Shown here one piece after another: positions 1 through 6,609 of a DNA stretch of 25,658 nucleotides (position 1 is the first letter of the stretch; the number at the start of each line of letters is the position of its first letter). The translations under genes were made by a program, and so were the position numbers. Source of the stretch: Pseudomonadota bacterium (lineage in GTDB: Bacteria > Pseudomonadota > Gammaproteobacteria > Xanthomonadales > Xanthomonadaceae). Under the pieces are notes generated by a model. The model worked only from the letters and a program-made list of their open reading frames with translations, had not been told where the DNA came from and made no database searches. The stretch covers positions 1 through 25,658 of the forward strand of contig JAEZCF010000095.1 of assembly GCA_023430045.1 (NCBI GenBank), in the 5' to 3' direction.

Positions 1-364
1 TCTCGTTGCCGTCGCTGTGCGCGCCCACGCCGGGACTGGGATAGACGCCCAGGTGCGAATGCACGTCGATCAGGCCAGGTGTCACCCATCGCCCGCGGGC
101 GTCCACGCGCCGCACGTCGTCGCCGGCCTGCAGGGCATGGCCGACCTGGACGACCTTGCCGTCGCGCAGCAGCACGTCGGCATCGTCCAGCCGTTCACCG
201 GTGCCGGTCAGCACGGTTGCGTTGTGGATCAGCACCGGCGTACTGCCGCGCGGCTGGTACGTGCTGGGATAAGGATCCTGGACGAAACGCGAGGCACTGG
301 TGGCCGGTACAGCGGCAAGCGACAGCAGCGCCAGGCCGATGCCGGCGCGCAACAGGTTGTGCAT
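1..364 (-). CDS. secreted amidohydrolase family protein (N-terminal part)
   Basis: The reading frame starts at the ATG at 364 and stays open to the window edge, so only the first 121 residues are visible. Residues 1-24 form a signal peptide (basic start, then the hydrophobic run GIGLALLSLAAV, then ATSAS). Residues 43-100 look like the small beta-sandwich that begins amidohydrolases (VLIHNATVLTG, then DVLLRDGKVVQVG). The segment VTPGLIDVHSH follows, with metal-binding H102 and H104 of the HxH motif. Members of this superfamily hydrolyse amide, urea or imide bonds with one or two metal ions. The signal peptide points to a periplasmic enzyme, as in the imidazolonepropionase/Xaa-Pro dipeptidase-like amidohydrolases common in xanthomonads. 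The substrate cannot be told from this fragment. The gene is divergent from the AMP nucleosidase gene, with a 171-bp gap. Confidence 0.85.
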   Translation of the reverse strand, partial: MHNLLRAGIGLALLSLAAVPATSASRFVQDPYPSTYQPRGSTPVLIHNATVLTGTGERLDDADVLLRDGKVVQVGHALQAGDDVRRVDARGRWVTPGLIDVHSHLGVYPSPGVGAHSDGNE

Positions 365-523
365 GGGGTCCCCGTAACATGGTGGTGCAGGCTCTGGACG
401 CTAGCGGAGAGCGCGGTTCCTGCCAAGTGGCAGCGGTCCCGCCGACGCCTGTGGCAGCCGGGTGCGGGCGATGGCCGGCGCAGTGCGGATGCCACGGCCC
501 TCGACGGCGCAGGCCGGGCACAG

Positions 524-529
524 TACTTT
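524..529 (+). promoter_or_regulatory. candidate -10 element, AMP nucleosidase gene
   Basis: TACTTT lies exactly 6 nt before the ATG at 536, so transcription would start at or next to the start codon. No Shine-Dalgarno sequence precedes the ATG and no clear -35 is visible. The same spacing recurs before several genes in this window. Confidence 0.35.
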
Positions 530-535
530 CCTGCG

Positions 536-1312
536 ATGAAGACCAAGCAGGACATCGTCGACAACTGGCTGCCGCGTTACACCGGCGTGCCGCTGGACCA
601 GTTCGGCCAGCACATCCTGCTGACCAATTTCAGCGGCTACCTGCATGCCTTCGCGCGGCTGGCCGGTGCCGAGGTGGTCGGCCTCGACCGGCCGATGGCC
701 AGTGTCACCGCCGACGGCATCACCATGATCAATTTCGGGATGGGCAGCCCCAATGCCGCGATCATGATGGATCTGCTGACCGCGGTGATGCCGAAGGCGG
801 TGCTGTTCCTGGGCAAGTGCGGAGGGCTGAAGCGCAAGAACCAGCTGGGCGACCTGATCCTGCCGATCGCGGCCATCCGCGGTGAAGGTACCTCCGGCGA
901 CTACCTGCCGCCGGAAGTACCGGCGCTGCCAGCGTTCGCGCTGCAGCGCGCGGTGTCCACCATGATCCGCGATCTGGGCCACGACTACTGGACCGGCACG
1001 GTCTTCACCACCAACCGCCGGGTATGGGAGCACGACGAAGCGTTCAAGGCACGGCTGCGCAGCATGCGCTGCATGACCATCGACATGGAGACCGCGACCG
1101 TGTTCGCCGCCGGCTTCGCCAACCATATCCCCACCGGGGCCTTGCTGCTGGTCTCGGATCAGCCGATGATCCCGGATGGAGTAAAGACCGAAGCGTCCGA
1201 TGCCAAGGTCAGTTCGCAGTTCGTGGACAACCATATCCAGATCGGCATTGAAGCGCTGCGGCTGATCCGGCGCAACGGAAAGTCGGTCCGCCACCTGCGT
1301 TTCGACGAATGA
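536..1312 (+). CDS. amn: AMP nucleosidase, short catalytic-domain form
   Basis: 258 residues. The protein matches the C-terminal catalytic half of AMP nucleosidase, which splits AMP into adenine and ribose 5-phosphate in purine salvage. It has the nucleoside-phosphorylase fold signatures FLGKCGGL (91-98), IDMETATVF (182-190) and VSDQP (206-210). The E of DMETATVF and the D of SDQP fit the usual ribose- and base-binding/catalytic positions. E. coli Amn is about 484 residues with an extra N-terminal domain that is absent here; short homologues are known in other proteobacteria. I chose the ATG at 536 because the open frame upstream is GC-driven and encodes nothing recognisable, and because a -10-like TACTTT sits just before it. 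The stop codon overlaps a possible ATG of the next gene (ATGA at 1309-1312). Confidence 0.85.
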   Translation: MKTKQDIVDNWLPRYTGVPLDQFGQHILLTNFSGYLHAFARLAGAEVVGLDRPMASVTADGITMINFGMGSPNAAIMMDLLTAVMPKAVLFLGKCGGLKRKNQLGDLILPIAAIRGEGTSGDYLPPEVPALPAFALQRAVSTMIRDLGHDYWTGTVFTTNRRVWEHDEAFKARLRSMRCMTIDMETATVFAAGFANHIPTGALLLVSDQPMIPDGVKTEASDAKVSSQFVDNHIQIGIEALRLIRRNGKSVRHLRFDE

Positions 1313-1356
1313 CCGGCATCGGCCAGCATCCCCTTGCAGCACCCGTGGAGGACGAC

Positions 1357-1896
1357 ATGCAGACCGCAGCGCAGGTGGTGGCGTTCTGGACCGAAGCGGG
1401 GCCGGCGAAATGGTTCACGCGCGATGACGCCTTCGATGCGCGTTTCCGCGAGCTGTTCCTGGAGGAGCACCATGCCGCTGCCGCGCGCGGGCGGGAACAG
1501 TGGCTGGAAAGCGCGGAGGGCGCGCTGGCGCTGATGGTCCTTCTGGACCAGTTCCCGCGCAACTGCTTCCGCGGCACGGCGCATTCCTATGCCACCGATG
1601 GGCTGGCGCGGCATTACGCGATGCGTGCGGTGGAAGAGGGGCTGGACCTGCAGCTGGTGCCGAAGCTGCGGGCGTTCATCTACCTGCCGTTCGAACATTC
1701 GGAAGAGCTGCTGGACCAGGACCGCTCGGTATCGATGTTCGATGCGCTGGGCGACAAGGAATACCTGCAGTTCGCCGAACTGCACCGCGACATCATCCGC
1801 CGCTTCGGGCGGTTCCCGCACCGCAACGCGGTGCTGGGGCGCAATCCCACGCCGGAAGAACTGGATTACCTGGCCGAAGGCGGATTCGCCGGCTGA
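1357..1896 (+). CDS. DUF924 family protein
   Basis: 179 residues of the DUF924 family, a helical, TPR-like, cytoplasmic family of unknown function. Typical family segments are VVAFWTEAG near the N-terminus, ALMVLLDQFPRN in the middle, FIYLPFEHSE, and FGRFPHRNAVLGR with TPEELDYL at the C-terminus. The start at 1357 is supported by GGAGG at 1347-1351, five bases upstream. An in-frame ATG at 1309 overlaps the amn stop, but its extra 16 residues fall outside the family's usual start. Same-strand spacing of 44 nt suggests co-transcription with amn. SMAG hairpins follow the stop codon. Confidence 0.85.
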   Translation: MQTAAQVVAFWTEAGPAKWFTRDDAFDARFRELFLEEHHAAAARGREQWLESAEGALALMVLLDQFPRNCFRGTAHSYATDGLARHYAMRAVEEGLDLQLVPKLRAFIYLPFEHSEELLDQDRSVSMFDALGDKEYLQFAELHRDIIRRFGRFPHRNAVLGRNPTPEELDYLAEGGFAG

Positions 1897-1917
1897 CGTA
1901 TGGCGCGCGCGCACCGC

Positions 1918-1979
1918 GTAGACCCGGGCTCCGCCCGGCTGCGCATGTTCCCGGAAAGCGGGGCAGAGCCCCGCTCTAC
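1918..1979. repeat. SMAG-type inverted-pair hairpin repeat
   Basis: The element begins GTAG and ends CTAC. It holds two hairpins (CCGGGC..GCCCGG and GCGGGGC AGA GCCCCGC) facing each other. This is the layout of paired SMAG (GTAG-type REP) elements described in S. maltophilia. It lies between two converging genes, so the RNA hairpins could end or protect both transcripts. Confidence 0.75.
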
Positions 1980-1993
1980 CAGACATGCATCAC

Positions 1994-2054
1994 GTAGAGC
2001 CGGGCTCTGCCCGGCTGATGCCATCCCGCGCAGCGGGGCAGAGCCCCGCTCTAC
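1994..2054. repeat. SMAG-type inverted-pair hairpin repeat (second copy)
   Basis: Begins GTAGAGCCGGGC and ends GCCCCGCTCTAC, with the same two-hairpin architecture as the copy 15 bp upstream. The two halves resemble each other but use different stem sequences (CCGGGC versus CGGGGC), so this is a pair of related monomers rather than a simple palindrome. Confidence 0.75.
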
Positions 2055-2074
2055 GCGGCTGCGCATGAATCCGG

Positions 2075-2097
2075 CGCGGGGCAGAGCCCCGCTCCAC
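2075..2097. repeat. SMAG-type single hairpin
   Basis: A third, single unit: GCGGGGC AGA GCCCCGC followed by TCCAC, a degenerate CTAC end. It abuts the stop codon of the glutaredoxin fusion gene on the opposite strand and could form the 3' hairpin of that transcript. Confidence 0.6.
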
Positions 2098-2099
2098 GT

Positions 2100-3026
2100 T
2101 CAGTACTTCGGCACGCCGTTGTCGACCTCGTCGGACCAGGCATCGATGCCGCCGGCGACGTTGGAGACCTTGCTGAAACCCAGCGCGCGGAACTGTTCGG
2201 CGGCCTGCGCACTGCGGCCACCGTGGTGACACATGAACGCCAGCGCCGTGTCCTTCGGCAACGCTTCCAGCTCGGCGCGGCCTTGGCCGTCGAACACCTT
2301 GAACGGCACGCCGACCGCGGCGATGGCACGCTCTTCCGGCGGACGCACGTCCACCAGCAGTACGTTGCCGGCACGCACCAGGTCGTCGGCATCGCGCACC
2401 GACAGCTCGGCAATCGGCTTCGGTGCGTTCGGATTGTCGATGGCCAGACCCTTGCCGCGGATGTCGTCCACCCAGTCGATGGTGATGCCATCGGCACGGC
2501 GTGCACTGGCCAGGTCGAACTGCACACGCAATCCATTGGATTCGGCGGCGATGGCGCTGTCATCGTGCGGCGCCAGCTGGAAATTCGGCTGGAAGCGCGC
2601 ATCGATGCTCAGCTGCAGCGATGCGCCCGGCGCGTCGGCCAGCGCGCCACGCAGCATGTCCACCGCTGCCGGGGTGACGGTGATGGACGGCGGAGTGCGG
2701 TCCGGCGCGGCCAGGCCGAGCACGCTGCTCAGTTCACCGCTGGACGCCATCTGCAGGATGATGTCGCTGCCGCCGACCAGTTCCCCATCGATGTACAGCT
2801 GCGGGATGGTCGGCCAGTCACCGTAGAGCTTGATGCCTTCACGGATGTCCTGGTCGGCCAGCACGTTGACGTGCGCGAATTCCACGCCCAGGTCCTGCAG
2901 GGCGCCGACCGCCTTGGCGGAGAATCCGCACTGCGGCATGGAGGGCTGGCCCTTCATGAACAGCACGACGCGGTCGTTGGCGAGGAGGGTGTCGATGCGC
3001 GAACGCAGGGCGGGATCGAGGGACAT
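2100..3026 (-). CDS. grxD: monothiol glutaredoxin / degenerate A-type carrier / rhodanese fusion
   Basis: 308 residues in three domains. Residues 1-108 are a Grx4-type monothiol glutaredoxin with the CGFS active site at 33-36, WPTIPQLYIDGELVGG and the preceding KG(Q); this family binds and transfers [2Fe-2S] clusters with glutathione. Residues 115-201 resemble the HesB/IscA A-type fold (ITVTPAAVDMLRGAL at the start, GKGLAIDNPNA at the end) but contain no cysteine, so the three cluster-binding cysteines are lost. Residues 207-308 are a rhodanese domain with C266 in the six-residue loop CHHGGR. C33 and C266 are the only cysteines I see in the protein. The ordinary role is iron-sulfur cluster trafficking in the cytosol; the rhodanese cysteine could handle persulfide sulfur. 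Start ATG at 3026. A TAGAAT on the minus strand lies at 3062-3057. Confidence 0.9.
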   Translation of the reverse strand: MSLDPALRSRIDTLLANDRVVLFMKGQPSMPQCGFSAKAVGALQDLGVEFAHVNVLADQDIREGIKLYGDWPTIPQLYIDGELVGGSDIILQMASSGELSSVLGLAAPDRTPPSITVTPAAVDMLRGALADAPGASLQLSIDARFQPNFQLAPHDDSAIAAESNGLRVQFDLASARRADGITIDWVDDIRGKGLAIDNPNAPKPIAELSVRDADDLVRAGNVLLVDVRPPEERAIAAVGVPFKVFDGQGRAELEALPKDTALAFMCHHGGRSAQAAEQFRALGFSKVSNVAGGIDAWSDEVDNGVPKY

Positions 3027-3056
3027 GAGAGTCGGGTCCGGAAGAGCGAGCCGTCG

Positions 3057-3062
3057 ATTCTA
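3057..3062 (-). promoter_or_regulatory. candidate -10 element, glutaredoxin fusion gene
   Basis: TAGAAT on the minus strand, about 30 nt before the ATG at 3026, would give a leader of roughly 24 nt. No convincing -35 is visible. The site sits in the short gap shared with the divergent deacetylase gene. Confidence 0.35.
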
Positions 3063-3083
3063 CCCGCCATGGCATCATGGGGC

Positions 3084-3917
3084 ATGACCACTCCGGAAAC
3101 ATTGAATCGCGTGACCGGCGGGCTCCGGCACTGGCTGGCGTGGCTGGTGGTGTCGCAGCTGCTGGTGGCTGCAGTCTGGTTCGTGAAGGGGTGGGGGTGG
3201 GGCCTGCCATTGCTGCTGGCCAGCCACGCGCTGTTCCTGGTGCCGGTATTCCTGCCCAACAGCCGGTTCTATGCGCCGGTGCGCAGCCGGCTGCCGCAAA
3301 CCAGCGGCAATGTCGTCTGGCTGACCATCGACGATGGACCGGGCCCGGACACGCTGGCGGTGCTGGATCTGCTGGACCGGCATGACGCCCGGGCGACCTT
3401 CTTCGTGGTGGGTGAACGCGCACAGGCGCATCCGGCGCTGGTCCAGGAAATCCTGCGTCGCGGCCATGATCTCGGCAACCACAGCCACACGCATCCGCAG
3501 GCACGCTTCTGGCGCCTGGGACCGGTGGCGATGTCAGCCGAGATCGAACAGTGCCAGCAGGTGCTGCAGGCGATTTCCGGGCAGCCGCCGCGCTGGTACC
3601 GCTCGGTGGTGGGCATGACCAACCCATTCGTGGCACCGGTGCTGCGACGGCTGGCGCTGCAGCGCGTGGGCTGGAGTGCGCGCGGCTATGACGGCGTGGA
3701 CTGCACCGCATCGCAGGCGCTGGCACGCCTGCGTCCGGACCTGCGTCCGGGGGCGATCGTGCTGCTGCACGAGGGCGCCGCGCATGGGCAGAACCCCGCG
3801 ATCATCGAAGGCGTGCTGGAGGCCCTTGCCGAACGGGGCCTGCAGGCGCGGCTGCCGCAGTCGCTGGACGATCCGCTCAGCGTGGCGGACGCACGGCCAC
3901 CAGCAGCCAGCTGTTGA
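3084..3917 (+). CDS. membrane-anchored polysaccharide deacetylase (NodB domain)
   Basis: 277 residues. Two hydrophobic segments (about 17-35 and 41-57) place the N-terminus in the inner membrane, followed by a NodB-type carbohydrate esterase 4 domain. Motif 1 is TIDDGPGPDT with D83/D84. The metal-binding histidines are H133 and H137 in NHSHTHP. Motif 3 is RSVVGM (R173), where relatives usually have a proline after the arginine. The C-terminal motif is IVLLHEG (H229). CE4 enzymes remove N- or O-acetyl groups from sugars such as peptidoglycan, chitooligosaccharides or lipid-linked sugars; the glycan here is unknown. Start ATG 3084 is preferred, with an in-frame ATG at 3069 as alternative. Its last 41 bp overlap the 3' end of the converging methyltransferase gene. 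Confidence 0.85.
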   Translation: MTTPETLNRVTGGLRHWLAWLVVSQLLVAAVWFVKGWGWGLPLLLASHALFLVPVFLPNSRFYAPVRSRLPQTSGNVVWLTIDDGPGPDTLAVLDLLDRHDARATFFVVGERAQAHPALVQEILRRGHDLGNHSHTHPQARFWRLGPVAMSAEIEQCQQVLQAISGQPPRWYRSVVGMTNPFVAPVLRRLALQRVGWSARGYDGVDCTASQALARLRPDLRPGAIVLLHEGAAHGQNPAIIEGVLEALAERGLQARLPQSLDDPLSVADARPPAASC

Positions 3918-4602
3918 ACGGCGTGCGGCCATGCAGGGGCTGCACGGTCTGCAGGTGCAGGCCGGACCGTGCCAGCACCGACTGCAGCACCGAGCGCCCG
4001 GGATAATGGCGCGGGCGTGTGCCCATCCATCCCGACAACCATGCCAGTCGATCGGCCATCCGGGTCGCGTGGTCGCGGCGATCGCCGAGCGCCAGCGGCG
4101 TACGCAGGACCAGCGTGCCGCCGGGCGCGACGCGTTCGGCAGCGGCCTGCAGCAGCGTGGACTGCGCCGATGCGTCGAGATACTGCAGGACATCCAGCAG
4201 CGCCACGTCGCCGGCATGCGGCGGCAACGCACACTGCAGGTCGGCATGGTCGAACCGCACCTGCTGCAGTCCGGCCTGCCGTGCGGCGCGCGTGGCGGTG
4301 GCGATCTTGCCGGCGTCCACATCCACGCCGGCATAGGGTTTCATGCAGCCGCGCTGGCGCATCACATGGCCCAGCAGTCCCAGCCCGCAGCCAAGATCGA
4401 GCAGCGGCAGCGTCGTCGCGGGCAGTGATCGCAGCACGCCGTCATACAGCGGGTCGCTGCCCAGCTTGTCGCGTGCGTAGTAATAGGTGCTGCGGTTGCC
4501 CCACGGGCGGGATGGCAGGAACGCGGTTGCGATCCGGCGTGCCTGTGCCGGGGCCAGCGGCACGGCGGGGAGCGGTTGGCCGCTGGCGGGCGCGCCGTCC
4601 AC
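3877..4602 (-). CDS. class I SAM-dependent methyltransferase
   Basis: 241 residues if translation starts at the GTG at 4602. The SAM-binding motif I is LLDLGCGLGLLG (about 67-78), followed by the acidic motif VDVDAGKIA, then GDVALLDVLQYLD and the APGGTLVLRTP strand. These are the hallmarks of a Methyltransf_11/25-like Rossmann enzyme. The conserved block AFLPSRPWGNRSTYYYARDK before motif I is probably the substrate-side region. The acceptor is not recognisable. I chose GTG 4602 because it leaves a 5-nt gap to the upstream gene, the same gap seen one gene earlier. An ATG at 4662 would need a 55-nt overlap, and no strong ribosome binding site decides the matter. Third gene of the aminotransferase-esterase-methyltransferase operon. 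Confidence 0.8.
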   Translation of the reverse strand: MDGAPASGQPLPAVPLAPAQARRIATAFLPSRPWGNRSTYYYARDKLGSDPLYDGVLRSLPATTLPLLDLGCGLGLLGHVMRQRGCMKPYAGVDVDAGKIATATRAARQAGLQQVRFDHADLQCALPPHAGDVALLDVLQYLDASAQSTLLQAAAERVAPGGTLVLRTPLALGDRRDHATRMADRLAWLSGWMGTRPRHYPGRSVLQSVLARSGLHLQTVQPLHGRTPFNSWLLVAVRPPR

Positions 4603-4607
4603 CGGCT

Positions 4608-5219
4608 TCAGCGCGGCGCTGCGAGCAGGCGTTCGGCCAGCGGCATGGACCGCTCGGCCCACAGCCGGTACATGGCTGCGGAAGGATGCAGGCCGTCTTC
4701 GGCCAGCATGGCAGGATCGTGGCCGTGGTCGCGGGAGAGTCCGGTGATGTCGACGAATGCCACGCCCTGGTTGGCGCAGATACGCGCTGCGGCGGCGTTG
4801 TAGGCATCCAGCTCGCTGGCGATGAGCGCGCGGTCGCGGTCCTGGGCGAATGGCGTGACGCCCCAGTCCGGGATCGACAGCACCAGCACGCTTTGTGCCC
4901 GCCCGCCAGCGAAACCGAGCGCACGCTGCAGCAGGGCCTCGAAGCGCGGCCGGTAGTCGTCGAGCGGACGTCCGCGATACTGGTCGTTGACACCGATCAG
5001 CAGGCTGACGAAATCGAAGGATCCGTGTCGGGTATCGGCGTCGATGCCCGCATCCAGCTCATCGGTGGTCCAGCCCGTGGTGGCGATGGTATGGGGATCA
5101 TCCAGCGGAATGCCGCGCGTGCGCAGCGCCGCGGCCAACTGGTGCGGCCAGCGACCCTCGGCCGCCACGCCTTCGCCGATGGTGTAGGAATCGCCCAGCG
5201 CGAGATAGCGCAGCGCCAT
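4608..5219 (-). CDS. SGNH/GDSL-type esterase
   Basis: 203 residues of the SGNH hydrolase family. Block I is LALGDSYTIGEG with nucleophile S11. The oxyanion glycine is probably G49 (ATTGWTTDEL). Block III is IGVNDQYRG with N78. The D175/H178 pair is in EDGLHPS. All four catalytic positions are present, so the enzyme should be an active serine esterase, lipase or deacylase. There is no signal peptide, so it is probably cytoplasmic, and the substrate is unknown. The gene starts 5 nt after the stop of the aminotransferase gene and is followed by the methyltransferase at a similarly short distance, so the three are very likely one transcript. Confidence 0.88.
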   Translation of the reverse strand: MALRYLALGDSYTIGEGVAAEGRWPHQLAAALRTRGIPLDDPHTIATTGWTTDELDAGIDADTRHGSFDFVSLLIGVNDQYRGRPLDDYRPRFEALLQRALGFAGGRAQSVLVLSIPDWGVTPFAQDRDRALIASELDAYNAAAARICANQGVAFVDITGLSRDHGHDPAMLAEDGLHPSAAMYRLWAERSMPLAERLLAAPR

Positions 5220-5224
5220 CGTGC

Positions 5225-6499
5225 TCAGGCCACCGAACGCCGGGGCTTGAGCGGCACGACCTTGCGGTTGGCCTCGGCCCGGCGCGCGAGTGCGCGGTCG
5301 ATGCGGCTGAATACTTCGCGCATCACCGTTGCCTCCGGCAGCAGGGTGACGCGGAAATGGTGGCGATAGGGAACGTTGAAGCTGGAACCCGGTACCACCA
5401 GTACGCCTTCCTGGTTCATCAGGTCCAGCGCGAACTGATGGTCGTCGAAGGCCTTGGCGGCATCACCGACCACGGCCGGGAAGGCATACAGCGCACCGGC
5501 CGGCGCGACCAGCGAAAGGTGTTCGCTGGCCGCGCAGGCCTCGATGACGGCACGGCGGGTTTCATGCAGGCGTCCGCCCGGCAGGCACAGCGGGGTGATG
5601 GTATCCGGGCCGTTCACCGCTGCATCGATGGCGTACTGGCCGGGCACGTTGGCGCACAGCCGCAGGGCGCTGAGCAGGTCCATCGCCGCGCGGAATTCGT
5701 CCAGCAGGCCGGCGGCACCGGACAGCATCGCCCAGCCCACCCGCCAGCCACAGGCGCGGTGCACCTTGCTGAGGCCACTGAAGGTGATGCAGGGCGTATC
5801 GCCGGCCAGGGGCGCGACGGGCTGGAACACCGCGTCGTCGTACAGGATCTGGTCGTAGATCTCATCGACCATCAGCAGCAGGTTGTGCTTGCGGGCGATG
5901 GCCACGATGCGTTCCAGCAGTTCGCGAGGATAGCTGGCGCCGCTTGGGTTGTTCGGGTTGATCAGGACGATGGCGCGGGTACGCGAGGACACCAGCGCCT
6001 CGATCTCCACCGGGTCCGGCTGGAATTCGTTCTCGGGGGCGCAGCGGTAGTACACCGGGCGGCCATCGTTGAGGATGGTGGACGCGGACCACAGCGGATA
6101 ATCCGGGGAAGGCACCAGCACTTCATCGCCGGGGTTGAGCAGCGCGCGCAGCGACAGGTCGATCAGTTCGCTGACGCCATTGCCAACGAAGACCCGGTCG
6201 GGGTGCGCATCGGGCGCGCCACGCCGCGCGTAGGCCGCAGCGATGGCTTCGCGTGCGACCGGCAGGCCCTGCTGGTGGGTGTAGGGATCGGTGCGGCCCA
6301 TGTCGTCGGCGATCGCGTGCTGCAGGTGTTCGGGCGCGCGGAAGCCGAAATTGCCGGGATTTCCGATGTTCAGCTTGATCAGTGTGCGGCCCTGCGCTTC
6401 CAGTTCCCGCGCTCGCCGCGCCAGCTCTCCGCGGATCTCGTAGCGCACTTCGGACAGGCGCTCGCGGATGGCCAGGGGCTTGGAGATGGGGGTGGACAT
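5225..6499 (-). CDS. alaA: AlaA-like pyridoxal-phosphate aminotransferase
   Basis: 424 residues, fold type I class I/II aminotransferase. It resembles E. coli AlaA along its length: LNIGNPGNFGFRAPE, FVGNGVSELI, LVPSPDYPLW, INPNNPSGA (180-188), VDEIYDQILYDD (211-222) and the PLP lysine K245 in TFSGLSKVHRACGW. AlaA converts pyruvate and glutamate to alanine and 2-oxoglutarate. Substrate preference here is inferred from that similarity. Start ATG 6499 is chosen from the family's usual N-terminus. An in-frame ATG at 6523 would add eight residues and lies just downstream of a minus-strand TACCAT (6538-6533), so a near-leaderless longer form is possible. First gene of a three-gene operon, divergent from rsgA. 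Confidence 0.85.
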   Translation of the reverse strand: MSTPISKPLAIRERLSEVRYEIRGELARRARELEAQGRTLIKLNIGNPGNFGFRAPEHLQHAIADDMGRTDPYTHQQGLPVAREAIAAAYARRGAPDAHPDRVFVGNGVSELIDLSLRALLNPGDEVLVPSPDYPLWSASTILNDGRPVYYRCAPENEFQPDPVEIEALVSSRTRAIVLINPNNPSGASYPRELLERIVAIARKHNLLLMVDEIYDQILYDDAVFQPVAPLAGDTPCITFSGLSKVHRACGWRVGWAMLSGAAGLLDEFRAAMDLLSALRLCANVPGQYAIDAAVNGPDTITPLCLPGGRLHETRRAVIEACAASEHLSLVAPAGALYAFPAVVGDAAKAFDDHQFALDLMNQEGVLVVPGSSFNVPYRHHFRVTLLPEATVMREVFSRIDRALARRAEANRKVVPLKPRRSVA

Positions 6500-6532
6500 G
6501 TCAGGCGGGCCGTCGATGGGCATGGAAAGGCC

Positions 6533-6538
6533 ATGGTA
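6533..6538 (-). promoter_or_regulatory. candidate -10 element, alaA operon
   Basis: TACCAT on the minus strand. Transcription would begin near 6526, only a few bases before the alternative ATG at 6523 and about 27 nt before the ATG at 6499. It shares the 110-bp intergenic region with the rsgA promoter. Confidence 0.25.
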
Positions 6539-6596
6539 GCGGAATTGCTGCAGTGCATGGCAAGCCTGCCGCCGCGTCCGCGCCGCTGCATCCCGG

Positions 6597-6602
6597 TAGA
6601 AT
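6597..6602 (+). promoter_or_regulatory. candidate -10 element, rsgA
   Basis: TAGAAT lies 7 nt before the ATG at 6610 and overlaps an upstream in-frame ATG at 6601. If it is the -10, transcription would start at or next to 6610, making the mRNA leaderless and ruling out 6601 as a start codon. Confidence 0.4.
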
Positions 6603-6609
6603 GCGGACG

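Noticed and set aside
420..433. CTGCCA-AG-TGGCAG dyad in the amidohydrolase/amn divergent region
   Set aside because: Six-base arms with a two-base centre cannot form a useful RNA hairpin and no matching operator is known to me; possibly chance in GC-rich DNA.
17..535. In-frame upstream extension of the AMP nucleosidase gene
   Set aside because: It overlaps the divergent amidohydrolase coding sequence and has no resemblance to the Amn N-terminal domain; the conserved protein begins at 536.
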